Assembly (NCBI GenBank): GCA_022614735.1
Contig: JAKEHZ010000070.1
Span: forward strand, 1-15,662
Reading direction: 5' to 3'
Origin: Acidobacteriota bacterium
Lineage (GTDB): Bacteria > Acidobacteriota > Blastocatellia > RBC074
Length of the DNA: 15,662 nt
The translations under genes and the position numbers were made by a program. Under the pieces are notes generated by a model. That model was not told the DNA's origin. It did no database searches and saw nothing but the letters and a program-made list of their open reading frames with translations. Shown piece after piece: positions 1-7,726 of this stretch (its first letter is position 1; each line of letters starts with the position of its first letter).

Positions 1-5
1 AAAAA

Positions 6-2312
6 TTGAAATTAAAGTTAGCAAAACTTACGCTATCTTCGCTCTTCATCGCCGGCGCCCTGTTTTGCTGGTACAACGGAGATCGAAGACTGTCAGTCTC
101 CGCGCAAACAACAAGCGGTCCCACAAGCTCTGGCCCAATTGCTATCACCCCCGACAATAATTTCGTCTGGGAGGTCAATCCTGACAACGATACGGTGTCT
201 GTCTTTAATGTTCAAAACGATGCCAACCAAAAAGTCGGGGAGATCCGGGTCGGCGATGAACCGAACGGTGTAGCAATTCATCCCAACGGCCAGACCGCTT
301 ACGTCACCAATACTGTCAGCGGCACGGTCTCCGTTATCAATACCGCAAGCCAGCAGGTTACCAGAACGATTCTGGTGGGCACTGAGCCTTACGGCCTGGC
401 GTTGACCCCGAACGGCACAAAGTTGTACGTCTCGAATGCGCGCTCAAACGATATTTCGGTGATCAATACGGCAACCAATCTTGTCCTGAATACGGTCACG
501 GATGTGGGTCTGGAGCCGCGCGGTATCGCAATAACGAGCGATGGTGATGTAGATGATACTGACGAGAAGATCTATGTCACACAGTTCAACGCGGTAGATC
601 GTCCAAACGCGATCATCGGCGCTGACGATTACAAAGAAGGGCGAGTGACCGTTCTCTCGTCTCTCAACGATAATGTCATCGAACAGATTGTGCTCGTCCC
701 GATGCCGGAGACCGGATTCTTTTCCAACGGCTCAGCATTAAAACGCATACCGGCGACCAACCCGGCGACTTTCACGGTACCGACCGGCGCTTTCCCGAAC
801 TCGCTCAATTCCATCGCGATCAAGGGCAATCGCGCTTACCTGCCCAACAACGCCGCCTCGCCCGACGGCCCACAGCGCTTTAACGTCAACGTTCAGGGTT
901 TCTTGAACGTGATTGATACGGTTGCCGATGTCGAGGCGCAAGTTGGCGGTCAACTTCAAACAATCAACATGAACCGCGGCATCAACCTCGAGCCTCCGAG
1001 CGCGAAGAAACTCTTCATGGCGATGCCGTGGCACATCGCCTTCGAGCCGAACAGCAATGTGGGCTGGATGGTATCGATGGGCTCAAACATTCTCGTCAAA
1101 GTCGTGCTCGATGCAAACGGCACGCCGACGATCAATGCGCCGAAGCAGGCTGGCGACCCGGGCAGCATTGTCCGCATTGAACTGGGCCAGAAGCCCATTG
1201 GGATCTGCATCAACTCGACCGGTACGCGTGGCTATGTGGCAAACGAAGTTTCGCGCGACATGACGGTGGTCAATTTGGACACTGAGCAGGTCCTCGCCAC
1301 AGTGAGCAGCGCCGCATTGCCGCAACCCGGCACGCCCGAAGCAACGATTCAGTATGGGAAGGGCATTTTCTTCACATCGGCTAAAGTCAATCTGCCGACT
1401 CTGGGGCCGGTCATTCCGCCTGGCCGTGTGTCGGCCGAAGGCTGGAGCGGCTGCGTGTCGTGCCACGCTTTCGGTACCACCGATCAGGTGGTCTGGATTT
1501 TCGGCTCAGGGCCCCGTCGCAGCGTGCCCCTCAATGGCTCGTTCAACCCTCACAATAAGAACGATCAGAAGATACTGAACTATTCGGCGATCTTCGACGA
1601 GTTTCAGGACTTCGAAAACAATATGCGCAACAATCAGGGAGGTCTCGGCCTGATCACGCTCAACGGTCTGCCCGATGGCCCACAGGATCCGGCTCTGAAC
1701 GCCTTCAATCCTGCTAATACCGGACGCAGTGTCCAGCTCGACGCGCTCAATGAATTCGCCAGGCATGGCATTCGCTCGCCGATCTCGCCGCTGCGCAGGG
1801 CCGGGTTTAGGGAAAGAATTGAGATCGAGGCTGGACGGGTGATCTTCGCGGTAGCTGGATGTGTATCGTGCCATGGCGGTGGCGGATGGTCAGTTGCTCG
1901 ACGCGATTATACTCCGCCTCCGGCAGCCGGCGACACCATCATTGATCAACAGCTCATTCGCAAGCTTACCCAGGTTGGCACATTCAACCCGGCCAACGTC
2001 AATGAGATTCGCGATAATGGGAACGCGCCACGCGGCGCCCTTGGTTTCGCTCCACCCTCATTGCTCGGCGCGTGGGCGTTGGGTCCATTGCTCCATAATG
2101 GCTCGGCGCTAACGCTCGATGATATCCTCGACAACATTACGCATCGTCGCGCCGGCAAGCCAATAGGAGTCCCGGACGTGCTCAACAATGAGAATAACCG
2201 TAGACTTCTGGTCAAATTCCTGAACTCTATTGATGATGCGACTCGGCCATTCAATAACTTCACGCCTGGAACCGATGGAGGCATCTGGTCAGACTCTGAA
2301 GTTAAACAATGA
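6..2312 (+). CDS. Exported YVTN beta-propeller / di-heme cytochrome c peroxidase-like protein (start may lie outside window)
   Basis: Predicted periplasmic or surface redox protein. The N-terminus has a basic start, a hydrophobic stretch (about 9-22) and a likely signal peptidase site after the VSA at 31-33. Residues about 45-170 and 390-440 hold YVTN-type propeller repeats with the pattern hPNGxxAYVTNxxSxTVSVINT. The C-terminal third has two heme c sites, CVSCH at 483-487 and 619-623. Their spacing of 136 residues, and a later PPSLLGAWALGPLLHNGSA stretch, fit the di-heme peroxidase/MauG fold, where a similar PSL...HDG motif is typical. The frame opens with TTG five bases from the window edge; an ATG just upstream outside the window is equally possible, so the 5' end should be treated as provisional. 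The stop is TGA at 2310-2312. Peroxidase activity is inferred from fold; the substrate is unknown. Heme attachment requires export. Confidence 0.85.
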   Translation: MKLKLAKLTLSSLFIAGALFCWYNGDRRLSVSAQTTSGPTSSGPIAITPDNNFVWEVNPDNDTVSVFNVQNDANQKVGEIRVGDEPNGVAIHPNGQTAYVTNTVSGTVSVINTASQQVTRTILVGTEPYGLALTPNGTKLYVSNARSNDISVINTATNLVLNTVTDVGLEPRGIAITSDGDVDDTDEKIYVTQFNAVDRPNAIIGADDYKEGRVTVLSSLNDNVIEQIVLVPMPETGFFSNGSALKRIPATNPATFTVPTGAFPNSLNSIAIKGNRAYLPNNAASPDGPQRFNVNVQGFLNVIDTVADVEAQVGGQLQTINMNRGINLEPPSAKKLFMAMPWHIAFEPNSNVGWMVSMGSNILVKVVLDANGTPTINAPKQAGDPGSIVRIELGQKPIGICINSTGTRGYVANEVSRDMTVVNLDTEQVLATVSSAALPQPGTPEATIQYGKGIFFTSAKVNLPTLGPVIPPGRVSAEGWSGCVSCHAFGTTDQVVWIFGSGPRRSVPLNGSFNPHNKNDQKILNYSAIFDEFQDFENNMRNNQGGLGLITLNGLPDGPQDPALNAFNPANTGRSVQLDALNEFARHGIRSPISPLRRAGFRERIEIEAGRVIFAVAGCVSCHGGGGWSVARRDYTPPPAAGDTIIDQQLIRKLTQVGTFNPANVNEIRDNGNAPRGALGFAPPSLLGAWALGPLLHNGSALTLDDILDNITHRRAGKPIGVPDVLNNENNRRLLVKFLNSIDDATRPFNNFTPGTDGGIWSDSEVKQ

Positions 2313-2360
2313 TGCGGTGTCAGGGGTAGGCAGGCACCTGGTGAGGCCGCCTGCTGAGAC

Positions 2361-2404
2361 GCGAAAGCCGGACTATTTACCGCGCAGAAAAGTCCGGCTT
2401 TCGC
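2361..2404 (+). terminator. 14-bp perfect hairpin downstream of the peroxidase-like gene
   Basis: The arms 2361-2374 (GCGAAAGCCGGACT) and 2391-2404 are exact inverse complements with a 16-base loop. The hairpin lies 49 bases after the stop of the propeller/peroxidase gene. No T-run follows (TGATAACC), so it is a weak candidate as a classic intrinsic terminator. It may instead act as an RNA 3'-end stabiliser, with the larger palindrome at 2415-2565 stopping transcription. Confidence 0.4.
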
Positions 2405-2414
2405 TGATAACCGA

Positions 2415-2565
2415 GAAGCCGAAACTAGCTAAACAGGTTCAACACAAAGGGTCAAAGGGTCAAAGGGTCAAAGGGAGATAAATGCTAGATTTTTTCTTCT
2501 TTGACCCTTTGACCCTTTGACCCTTTGACCCTTGGTGTTGAACCTGTTTAGCTAGTTTCGGCTTC
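2415..2565. repeat. Tandem-in-palindrome element, 61-base arms, 8-base unit
   Basis: The left arm 2415-2475 and right arm 2505-2565 are inverse complements with one mismatch (2446 against 2534) and a 29-base loop. The inner part of each arm is about four copies of an 8-base unit, AAAGGGTC, so the stem can pair in several registers. The outer part is unique sequence ending in GAAGCCGAAAC, close to the GAATACGAAAC ends of other elements in this window. It sits between convergent genes, 13 bases from the stop of the M28 peptidase gene. It could stop transcription from both sides or form a long RNA duplex; function is inferred. Confidence 0.9.
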
Positions 2566-2577
2566 CTTCGTTTTCTC

Positions 2578-4479
2578 CTACCTCTCCTCATTCGGTTGCT
2601 GCGCACGCTCCAGAGTTTTCAGACGCGCGCGCTCAAATTCATCACCATTGTTCCACTGAGGTGATTCGTTGGTATTTGCCACACGCACACCTATCCAGAA
2701 AGCCAGCCGCGCCTGTTGCACCATACCGCTGAAATTCCAGTTCGGGCTGTATTCATCAGACGGTTGGTGGTAGCGATGATCGCGATAGTCGAGAATCTGC
2801 TCTTCAGTCCATTTGTCGGAATGGCCTACGAACTTCGTCCCCGGTTCAAAGTTGACTGCCGGTATACCAGCCTTCGCGAACGGGAAATGATCAGAGCGGT
2901 AAAAATATCCCTGCTCGGGATGGGCGTCGGGAGAGATTGTCAGGTTGTTCTCTTTCGCGACCTCTTCGATGATTTTGCCGAGCGTCGATCGACCGGCGCC
3001 GAGCGGAGTGATGTCTGTCGTTTGCCCGAGCACGTTCATGGAATCGAGGTTGATATTTGCCACAGTCTGTGAGATCGGAACGAGCGGATTGCGTACGTAG
3101 TATTCTGCGCCGAGCAATCCCTGCTCTTCAGCTGTCGTGGCAATAAACAAAATTGAACGCCTTGGTTTGATGCTGAGCATTGTGTAGGCTTTGGCAATGG
3201 CCAGAACGCCCGCAATGCCCGTGGCATTGTCAACCGCGCCATTGTAGATATTGTCCCCAGGTTGATCGGGCCTGATACCAAGGTGATCCCAATGCGCAGA
3301 GTAAACGACATATTCGTTCTTCAGCGTCGGATCGATGCCGCGATAGATTCCGACAACGTTAGGCGAAGTTAAACGCTGAACCTGAGACCGGAGCATCGTG
3401 TCAATTTTCGCGTTCAGGGTAACCGGACGGAAATCTCGCGTCGTAGCTGATTGGCGCAGTTGATCAAAGTTCTGGCCGCCCATCTGCACGATCTTGCGCG
3501 CGGCCTCTTCGGTCACCCAGGATTTCATTTTCAATGTCGGAGTTTTGCTCTCAGGCAGCAGACCAAATCTCTCACCACCCCAGGAATTGCGGACAACACT
3601 CCAGCCATAACCGGCGGATTCCTTCGTATGAATCAGAATGACACCGGCAGCGCCGCGACGCGCAGCCTCTTCATACTTATAGGTCCAGCGGCCGTAGTAG
3701 GTCAGCGCTCGCCCGCCGAACAAATTCGGCTCAGCAGCCGTCGCGGGCGGATCGTTGACCAAAATCATCAAGACCTTGCCCCGGACGTCGAGACCTTTGT
3801 AATCGTCCCACCTATTTTCCGGTGAGAGAATGCCATAACCAGCAAAGACGATGTCGCCGTTGATTGGAATTTCGGTCTGCTCCAGTTCTGTGCCCCCAAC
3901 AAAATCATCGCCAAATTTGAATTCGGCGTTGCTTTGAGATCCCACTGGAACGCTTTTGACGACGAGTTTATTTGACGGATCAGGCCTTGTTCCGATCATC
4001 TGCACCTGCTGGAAGAAGGCACGATCGGGGGTTGCGGGCTCGAGTCCGAGTGCTTCAAATTGCGCGGCTATATATTTGGCTGCGAGCATTCCGCCCCGCG
4101 CTCCCGGGCCTCGCCCCTCGAGCAGATCATCGGATAAAAATTTGACGTGAGCGCGAAGTATGCTCTCATCGATCTTTGTGCTCGCCAGGTCAGAGTCATT
4201 CGATTCATTCAACAGAGCGCGGTTCTCCGACATAACTTTGTCGAAGGATTGACGTGAAGCGGCAGCGGAGCTTCTGCTGCGACGCCCCCTGGCGCGGGCG
4301 CTTTTGCTTCTCCCTTTGCTGCGACTCCTGGCGGTGCGTTTTTTCTGGCTCTTCGTCGTACTTGCCGAGCGGCCAGGGCGTTTCGTCTGTGCTTCTATTT
4401 CTACCCACCCAATCGGCCAAACTAGACCTAGAGATAGTAAAAAAAATATCAGACGATTGAGGCAACGATGATTTTTCAT
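2578..4479 (-). CDS. Exported M28-family zinc metallopeptidase with PA domain
   Basis: Predicted secreted aminopeptidase or carboxypeptidase-like enzyme of 633 residues. I chose the ATG at 4479-4477, not an upstream in-frame ATG at 4626, because it has a GGAG ribosome site at 4484-4487 and begins directly with a signal peptide (hydrophobic core about 9-24, cleavage near EIEA-Q at 27-31). Residues 33-76 form a Lys/Arg/Ser/Ala-rich linker. A PA-type insert covers about 205-290 (GDIVFAGYGI, then GAAGVILIH). The M28 zinc site is visible: H396 and D398 in SAHWDH, D417 in DNATG, E451-E452 in AEEQG, D479 in NLDS, and H571 in YHQPSDEY as the probable last ligand. The gene converges with the propeller/peroxidase gene and is separated from it by a large palindrome. 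Family confidence is high; the peptide substrate is unknown. Confidence 0.93.
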   Translation of the reverse strand: MKNHRCLNRLIFFLLSLGLVWPIGWVEIEAQTKRPGRSASTTKSQKKRTARSRSKGRSKSARARGRRSRSSAAASRQSFDKVMSENRALLNESNDSDLASTKIDESILRAHVKFLSDDLLEGRGPGARGGMLAAKYIAAQFEALGLEPATPDRAFFQQVQMIGTRPDPSNKLVVKSVPVGSQSNAEFKFGDDFVGGTELEQTEIPINGDIVFAGYGILSPENRWDDYKGLDVRGKVLMILVNDPPATAAEPNLFGGRALTYYGRWTYKYEEAARRGAAGVILIHTKESAGYGWSVVRNSWGGERFGLLPESKTPTLKMKSWVTEEAARKIVQMGGQNFDQLRQSATTRDFRPVTLNAKIDTMLRSQVQRLTSPNVVGIYRGIDPTLKNEYVVYSAHWDHLGIRPDQPGDNIYNGAVDNATGIAGVLAIAKAYTMLSIKPRRSILFIATTAEEQGLLGAEYYVRNPLVPISQTVANINLDSMNVLGQTTDITPLGAGRSTLGKIIEEVAKENNLTISPDAHPEQGYFYRSDHFPFAKAGIPAVNFEPGTKFVGHSDKWTEEQILDYRDHRYHQPSDEYSPNWNFSGMVQQARLAFWIGVRVANTNESPQWNNGDEFERARLKTLERAQQPNEER

Positions 4480-4483
4480 AAAA

Positions 4484-4487
4484 CTCC
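4484..4487 (-). promoter_or_regulatory. Shine-Dalgarno site deciding the M28 peptidase start
   Basis: On the minus strand the sequence reads TTTGGAGTTTTATG, placing GGAG four bases before the ATG at 4479-4477. This, together with the signal peptide that begins at that codon, favours the shorter reading frame over the start at 4626. Confidence 0.65.
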
Positions 4488-4670
4488 AAAAAAACAAAAA
4501 ATAGTTCCAGCCTTGGGACAATTTATAAATTCCAGTGATTAAATCGCTGAATGAATTGCTGATACATCCTTTGACCGGTGTGCGCGAGAAGCCCGGCAAC
4601 TCCTCGCGGCAAAAAATGCTTCTCATGGTCTACCTGAGTGAAGCGATAAAATCAAGTCTCCGACTACGAC

Positions 4671-4805
4671 GTAATGTCTCAGTAAATGACGGCAGTTCAC
4701 CACGTATTGACACGGATGCGACGGATTTTTACGGATTTAATCAGCGTTCATCCGTCGCATCCGTGTCAATCCGTGGTGATTTGCCGTCATTTACTGAGGC
4801 ATTAC
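4671..4805. repeat. Imperfect tandem-in-palindrome element in a divergent promoter region
   Basis: The arms 4671-4725 and 4751-4805 are 55 bases each with four mismatches and a 25-base loop. The inner arm repeats a 9-10 base word (CATCCGTCG, CATCCGTGT, CAATCCGTGG), so it shares the tandem-in-palindrome build of the other elements. The outer part (GTAATGTCTCAGTAAATGAC) is unique. Unlike most of the others it lies between divergent genes, about 150 bases before the kinase start and 190 before the peptidase start. It is the most diverged element, suggesting greater age or weaker constraint. From memory, words like ATCCGTGTCAATCCGTGG recur in unrelated bacterial genomes; I could not check this. 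Confidence 0.85.
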
Positions 4806-4940
4806 ATTACGACAGGGCTCATACAAAATAGGCAGATCCCGCATTGGGGGATGAGATCGCTTAAGGTTTTGATTGAGTTACGCTAATATATCCGTCCAGG
4901 AGAAGACAGCATAATTATACTTATTTGTCAGTTTTGAAAA

Positions 4941-4946
4941 GGGAGG
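4941..4946 (+). promoter_or_regulatory. Shine-Dalgarno site deciding the sensor kinase start
   Basis: GGGAGG lies eight bases before the ATG at 4955-4957. This favours that ATG over an upstream in-frame TTG at 4925, which would add ten residues and has no comparable site. Confidence 0.8.
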
Positions 4947-4954
4947 ATAGCCCG

Positions 4955-7657
4955 ATGAATGCTCCGACGGGCTGGAAACGTATCTTCGGCCGTCCATACT
5001 GGCGAGAACAAATCACTCTACAGCAGGATGCCGTAGCTCACCACCAGGCGGAGAGCAGCGAAGCCCAGCCGACATCAGACACGCTCGCGGAGAGCGAAAA
5101 GCGCTTCAGTCTAGCCTTTGAACACGCTCCCATCGCAATAGCCTTCGCTGGACCGAATTTCCGTTTTCTCAAGGCAAACGCCACGCTCCGTCGCGCGTTC
5201 GACTACACTGAGGAAGAACTCCAATCGCTTACTTTCGTTGATCTCACTCACCCGGAAGACGTCGAGAAAGGGGAGGAATTGTCACTCCAACTCGCAAGGG
5301 GCGAGATACCGAGCTTCAAGCTTAAGAAGCGCTACCGCACTAAGAGCGGCGAAACCTTTTGGGGCGAAATTACTGTTACCAAGGTCCACGACTCGGACGG
5401 AGCATTTCTCTATTCTCTGGTGATGCTCGAGAACATTACCGATCGCAAACACAGCGAAGAGGCATTGCGCCAAACCCAAAACCGCTTCCGCATCCTGGTC
5501 GACACGGCTCCGGTCATGATCTGGATGGCTGGTACGGACCAGCTCTTCGATTTTTTCAATCAAAGCTGGCTCGATTTTACTGGCCGAAGGCTGGAGCAGG
5601 AGTTGGGGCTGGGCTGGTTTGAGGGTATCCATCCTGACGATGTCGCGCGTTGCCGGACGATCTATTTCGCAGCGTTTTATGAGAAAAATGATTTCGAGAT
5701 GGAATACCGGCTGCGGCGTTTTAACGGAGAGTATCGCTGGGTGTTGAACACGGGCATCCCGCGCTTCACGCTCAGCGGCAGATTCACTGGCTATATGGGC
5801 TCGTGCCTCGACATCACCGAGCGCAAGCGGGCCGAAGAAGCGCTTAGAGAAAGCGAGGCGCGGTTGCACACGTTGGGGGACAATCTACCCAACGGCGCGA
5901 TCTACCAGATCGTGCGGGAACCGGACGGAAAAATCTATTTTTCATATATGAGCGCGGGCATCAGCCAGTTGGCCGGAGTAACGGCCGATGAGGTAATGAA
6001 GGACTACCGCGTTTACGACCATATGATTTTGGAGGAGGATCGGCCGCGCATGCGGGCGGCGAGCAAAGAATCGATGCGCTCGCTGTCAATCTTCGACGTC
6101 GAAGCACGTCTGCTCACCAGTCAAGGCCAGGTGAAGTGGATACACTTGAGGTCGACTCCGCGCCATTTGCCGAACGGAGGGACGTTGTGGGACGGGGTAA
6201 TGTTAGACGTGACCAACACCAGGCGGGACCTGGAAGCCCTCCTGAAAACCGTCGGCGTCATCGTCTGGGAAGGGGAAGAAGACCTCACTGCGAAATCCTT
6301 TCGCTTCACATTTGTCAGCCAGCAAGCAGAGCGGTTGCTTGGTTATCCCATCAAGGACTGGATGGGACAACCGACCTTCTGGTTGGATCACCTACATCCG
6401 GAGGACCGGCTGAGGACCCTGGCAGAGCGCTGCCAGGCCATTGCCGAGAAGAGAGATTACGAGCTGGAGTATCGGATGATCACCAAAGACGGACGGACTG
6501 TATGGTTGCGGGGGATCGTCAAGGTTATAGTTGTCAATGATCATTTCCTCAAACTTCGTGGCATCACGGTGGATATTACCGAGCGTAAGCTGATGGAAGA
6601 TGCGCTACACCAGGGCGAAACAAGCCTTCGGATGCTGTTGGAAACTACCGACGCTTTGCCCTGGCAGGCAGACGCCCAGACCTGGCAGATGACCTATGTC
6701 GGCCCTCGCGCGGCAAAGCTGCTCGGCTATCCACGGGAACAATGGTATGAGGAAGACTTTTGGGTCAACCATCTTCACCCGAATGACCGGGAGCGTGCAG
6801 TCGAGTTTTGTCTGCAATCGAGCGCAAACCTTCAGAATTTTGAATTCGAATACCGAATGGTCTCCGCGGAAGGAAAAAGCGTGTGTATTCTCGACGTTGT
6901 TAATGTCGAGCGTGAAAATGGCAAGCCCAGGCTGCTCCGCGGATTTATGATCGATGTCACCGATCGCAGGCATTCAGAAGAGGCGCTGCGGAGAAGCCAT
7001 ACGCAGATTCGGGATCTCGCGGGCAAACTGATCTTCGCGCAGGAAGAAGAACGCAAACGGATCTCACGGGAGTTGCACGATGACGTGAATCAGCAACTCG
7101 CGGCCCTGGTCATGGCCGTGAGTAACATCCAGCGCCGGCTCCCCGACCCAGAAGGCTCCGTCAGCAACCAGTTAACAAACCTGCAAAACAGGATCGTCAA
7201 GCTATCGGATGATGTACGCCTGTTGTCCCACGAACTTCACCCCGCCGTCCTGGAGCATGTCGGATTGGTAGCGGCCTTGAAATCCTATTGCCCCGAATTC
7301 AGTCGCCGCGAAGAGATCGAGATCAAGCTCACAATTGATAACTGCGGCGAAACCATCCCGCCGAACGTAGCCTTGTGCCTGTACCGTATGACACAGGAGT
7401 CGCTGCAGAACATCGCCAGGCATTCCGGCGCGCGCGAAGCTAGTATAAGGCTCGCCAACCATAACGGGGACATCCATCTAACCATCGCCGATAAGGGTAC
7501 CGGCTTCGATCTCGAGCAGGCGAAGCGAAAAGGCAGCCTGGGGCTTGTCAGTATCGAAGAACGGGTCCGTCTGCTGGGCGGCAGCCTCCGGATCAAAACC
7601 CAACTTGGCCTCGGCACAGAGCTGCAAGCGCAGATCCCTTTGCGAAGGAGCGAGTGA
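4955..7657 (+). CDS. Soluble five-PAS sensor histidine kinase, NarX/LiaS-type catalytic core
   Basis: 900-residue sensor kinase expected to autophosphorylate and pass phosphate to an unlinked response regulator. Five successive PAS/PAC units lie at about 46-165, 176-291, 302-425, 426-545 and 556-673; four end in a D(I/V)T(E/D)R-type PAC tail. PAS4 and PAS5 share an FW(L/V)xHLHPxDR motif, suggesting internal duplication. The core is HisKA_3 type: EEERKRISRELHDD places the phosphoacceptor at H708. A HATPase domain follows, with an N-box in LYRMTQESLQNIARHSGA and G-boxes DKGTGFD and GSLGLVSIEERV. No membrane segment is seen, so it should sense cytoplasmic signals. The start is fixed by GGGAGG at 4941. 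HisKA_3 kinases usually pair with LuxR-type (NarL) regulators, but none is in the window. PAS ligand residues were not identifiable. Confidence 0.93.
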   Translation: MNAPTGWKRIFGRPYWREQITLQQDAVAHHQAESSEAQPTSDTLAESEKRFSLAFEHAPIAIAFAGPNFRFLKANATLRRAFDYTEEELQSLTFVDLTHPEDVEKGEELSLQLARGEIPSFKLKKRYRTKSGETFWGEITVTKVHDSDGAFLYSLVMLENITDRKHSEEALRQTQNRFRILVDTAPVMIWMAGTDQLFDFFNQSWLDFTGRRLEQELGLGWFEGIHPDDVARCRTIYFAAFYEKNDFEMEYRLRRFNGEYRWVLNTGIPRFTLSGRFTGYMGSCLDITERKRAEEALRESEARLHTLGDNLPNGAIYQIVREPDGKIYFSYMSAGISQLAGVTADEVMKDYRVYDHMILEEDRPRMRAASKESMRSLSIFDVEARLLTSQGQVKWIHLRSTPRHLPNGGTLWDGVMLDVTNTRRDLEALLKTVGVIVWEGEEDLTAKSFRFTFVSQQAERLLGYPIKDWMGQPTFWLDHLHPEDRLRTLAERCQAIAEKRDYELEYRMITKDGRTVWLRGIVKVIVVNDHFLKLRGITVDITERKLMEDALHQGETSLRMLLETTDALPWQADAQTWQMTYVGPRAAKLLGYPREQWYEEDFWVNHLHPNDRERAVEFCLQSSANLQNFEFEYRMVSAEGKSVCILDVVNVERENGKPRLLRGFMIDVTDRRHSEEALRRSHTQIRDLAGKLIFAQEEERKRISRELHDDVNQQLAALVMAVSNIQRRLPDPEGSVSNQLTNLQNRIVKLSDDVRLLSHELHPAVLEHVGLVAALKSYCPEFSRREEIEIKLTIDNCGETIPPNVALCLYRMTQESLQNIARHSGAREASIRLANHNGDIHLTIADKGTGFDLEQAKRKGSLGLVSIEERVRLLGGSLRIKTQLGLGTELQAQIPLRRSE

Positions 7658-7672
7658 GGAAAAGCAAAAGGA

Positions 7673-7717
7673 AGAAAATCAAAAGGCAAAAGGCAAAAAT
7701 AAAGATGAAAGTTCTCA
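7673..7717. repeat. Solo arm, 44/45 identical to the element at 11078-11122
   Basis: This stretch, which contains two AAAAGGC units and ends GAAAGTTCTCA, matches 11078-11122 over 45 bases with a single difference (T at 7706, A at 11111). At 11081-11184 the sequence is one arm of a palindrome; here no complementary arm follows and glpD begins nine bases later. It appears to be a half element, either a deletion product or a copy. It fills most of the 69-base kinase-glpD spacer, and no Shine-Dalgarno site for glpD is visible in it. Confidence 0.85.
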
Positions 7718-7726
7718 GCTCCCTTT

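Larger units (their letters stand above)
4480..4954. other. Divergent intergenic region between the peptidase and the sensor kinase
   Basis: These 475 bases must hold the promoters of two divergent genes. The clear structure is the imperfect palindrome at 4671-4805 and the ribosome site at 4941-4946. The flanks are AT-rich near each start (4480-4530 and 4866-4930), as expected of promoters, but I could not assign -35/-10 pairs with acceptable spacing. Open frames here are short, overlap the palindrome and have no family resemblance. No RNA gene was recognised. Confidence 0.6.

Noticed and set aside
2415..2565. CRISPR array or VNTR at the GTCAAAG repeats
   Set aside because: Units are contiguous with no spacers, number only about four per arm, and are mirrored in an inverted arm; no cas gene is present.
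4480..4626. N-terminal extension of the M28 peptidase to the ATG at 4626
   Set aside because: It would bury the signal peptide 49 residues inside, and a ribosome site is present only before the ATG at 4479.
4535..4886. Short plus-strand frames in the divergent spacer
   Set aside because: They cross the inverted repeat at 4671-4805, have no ribosome site and no recognisable protein pattern.
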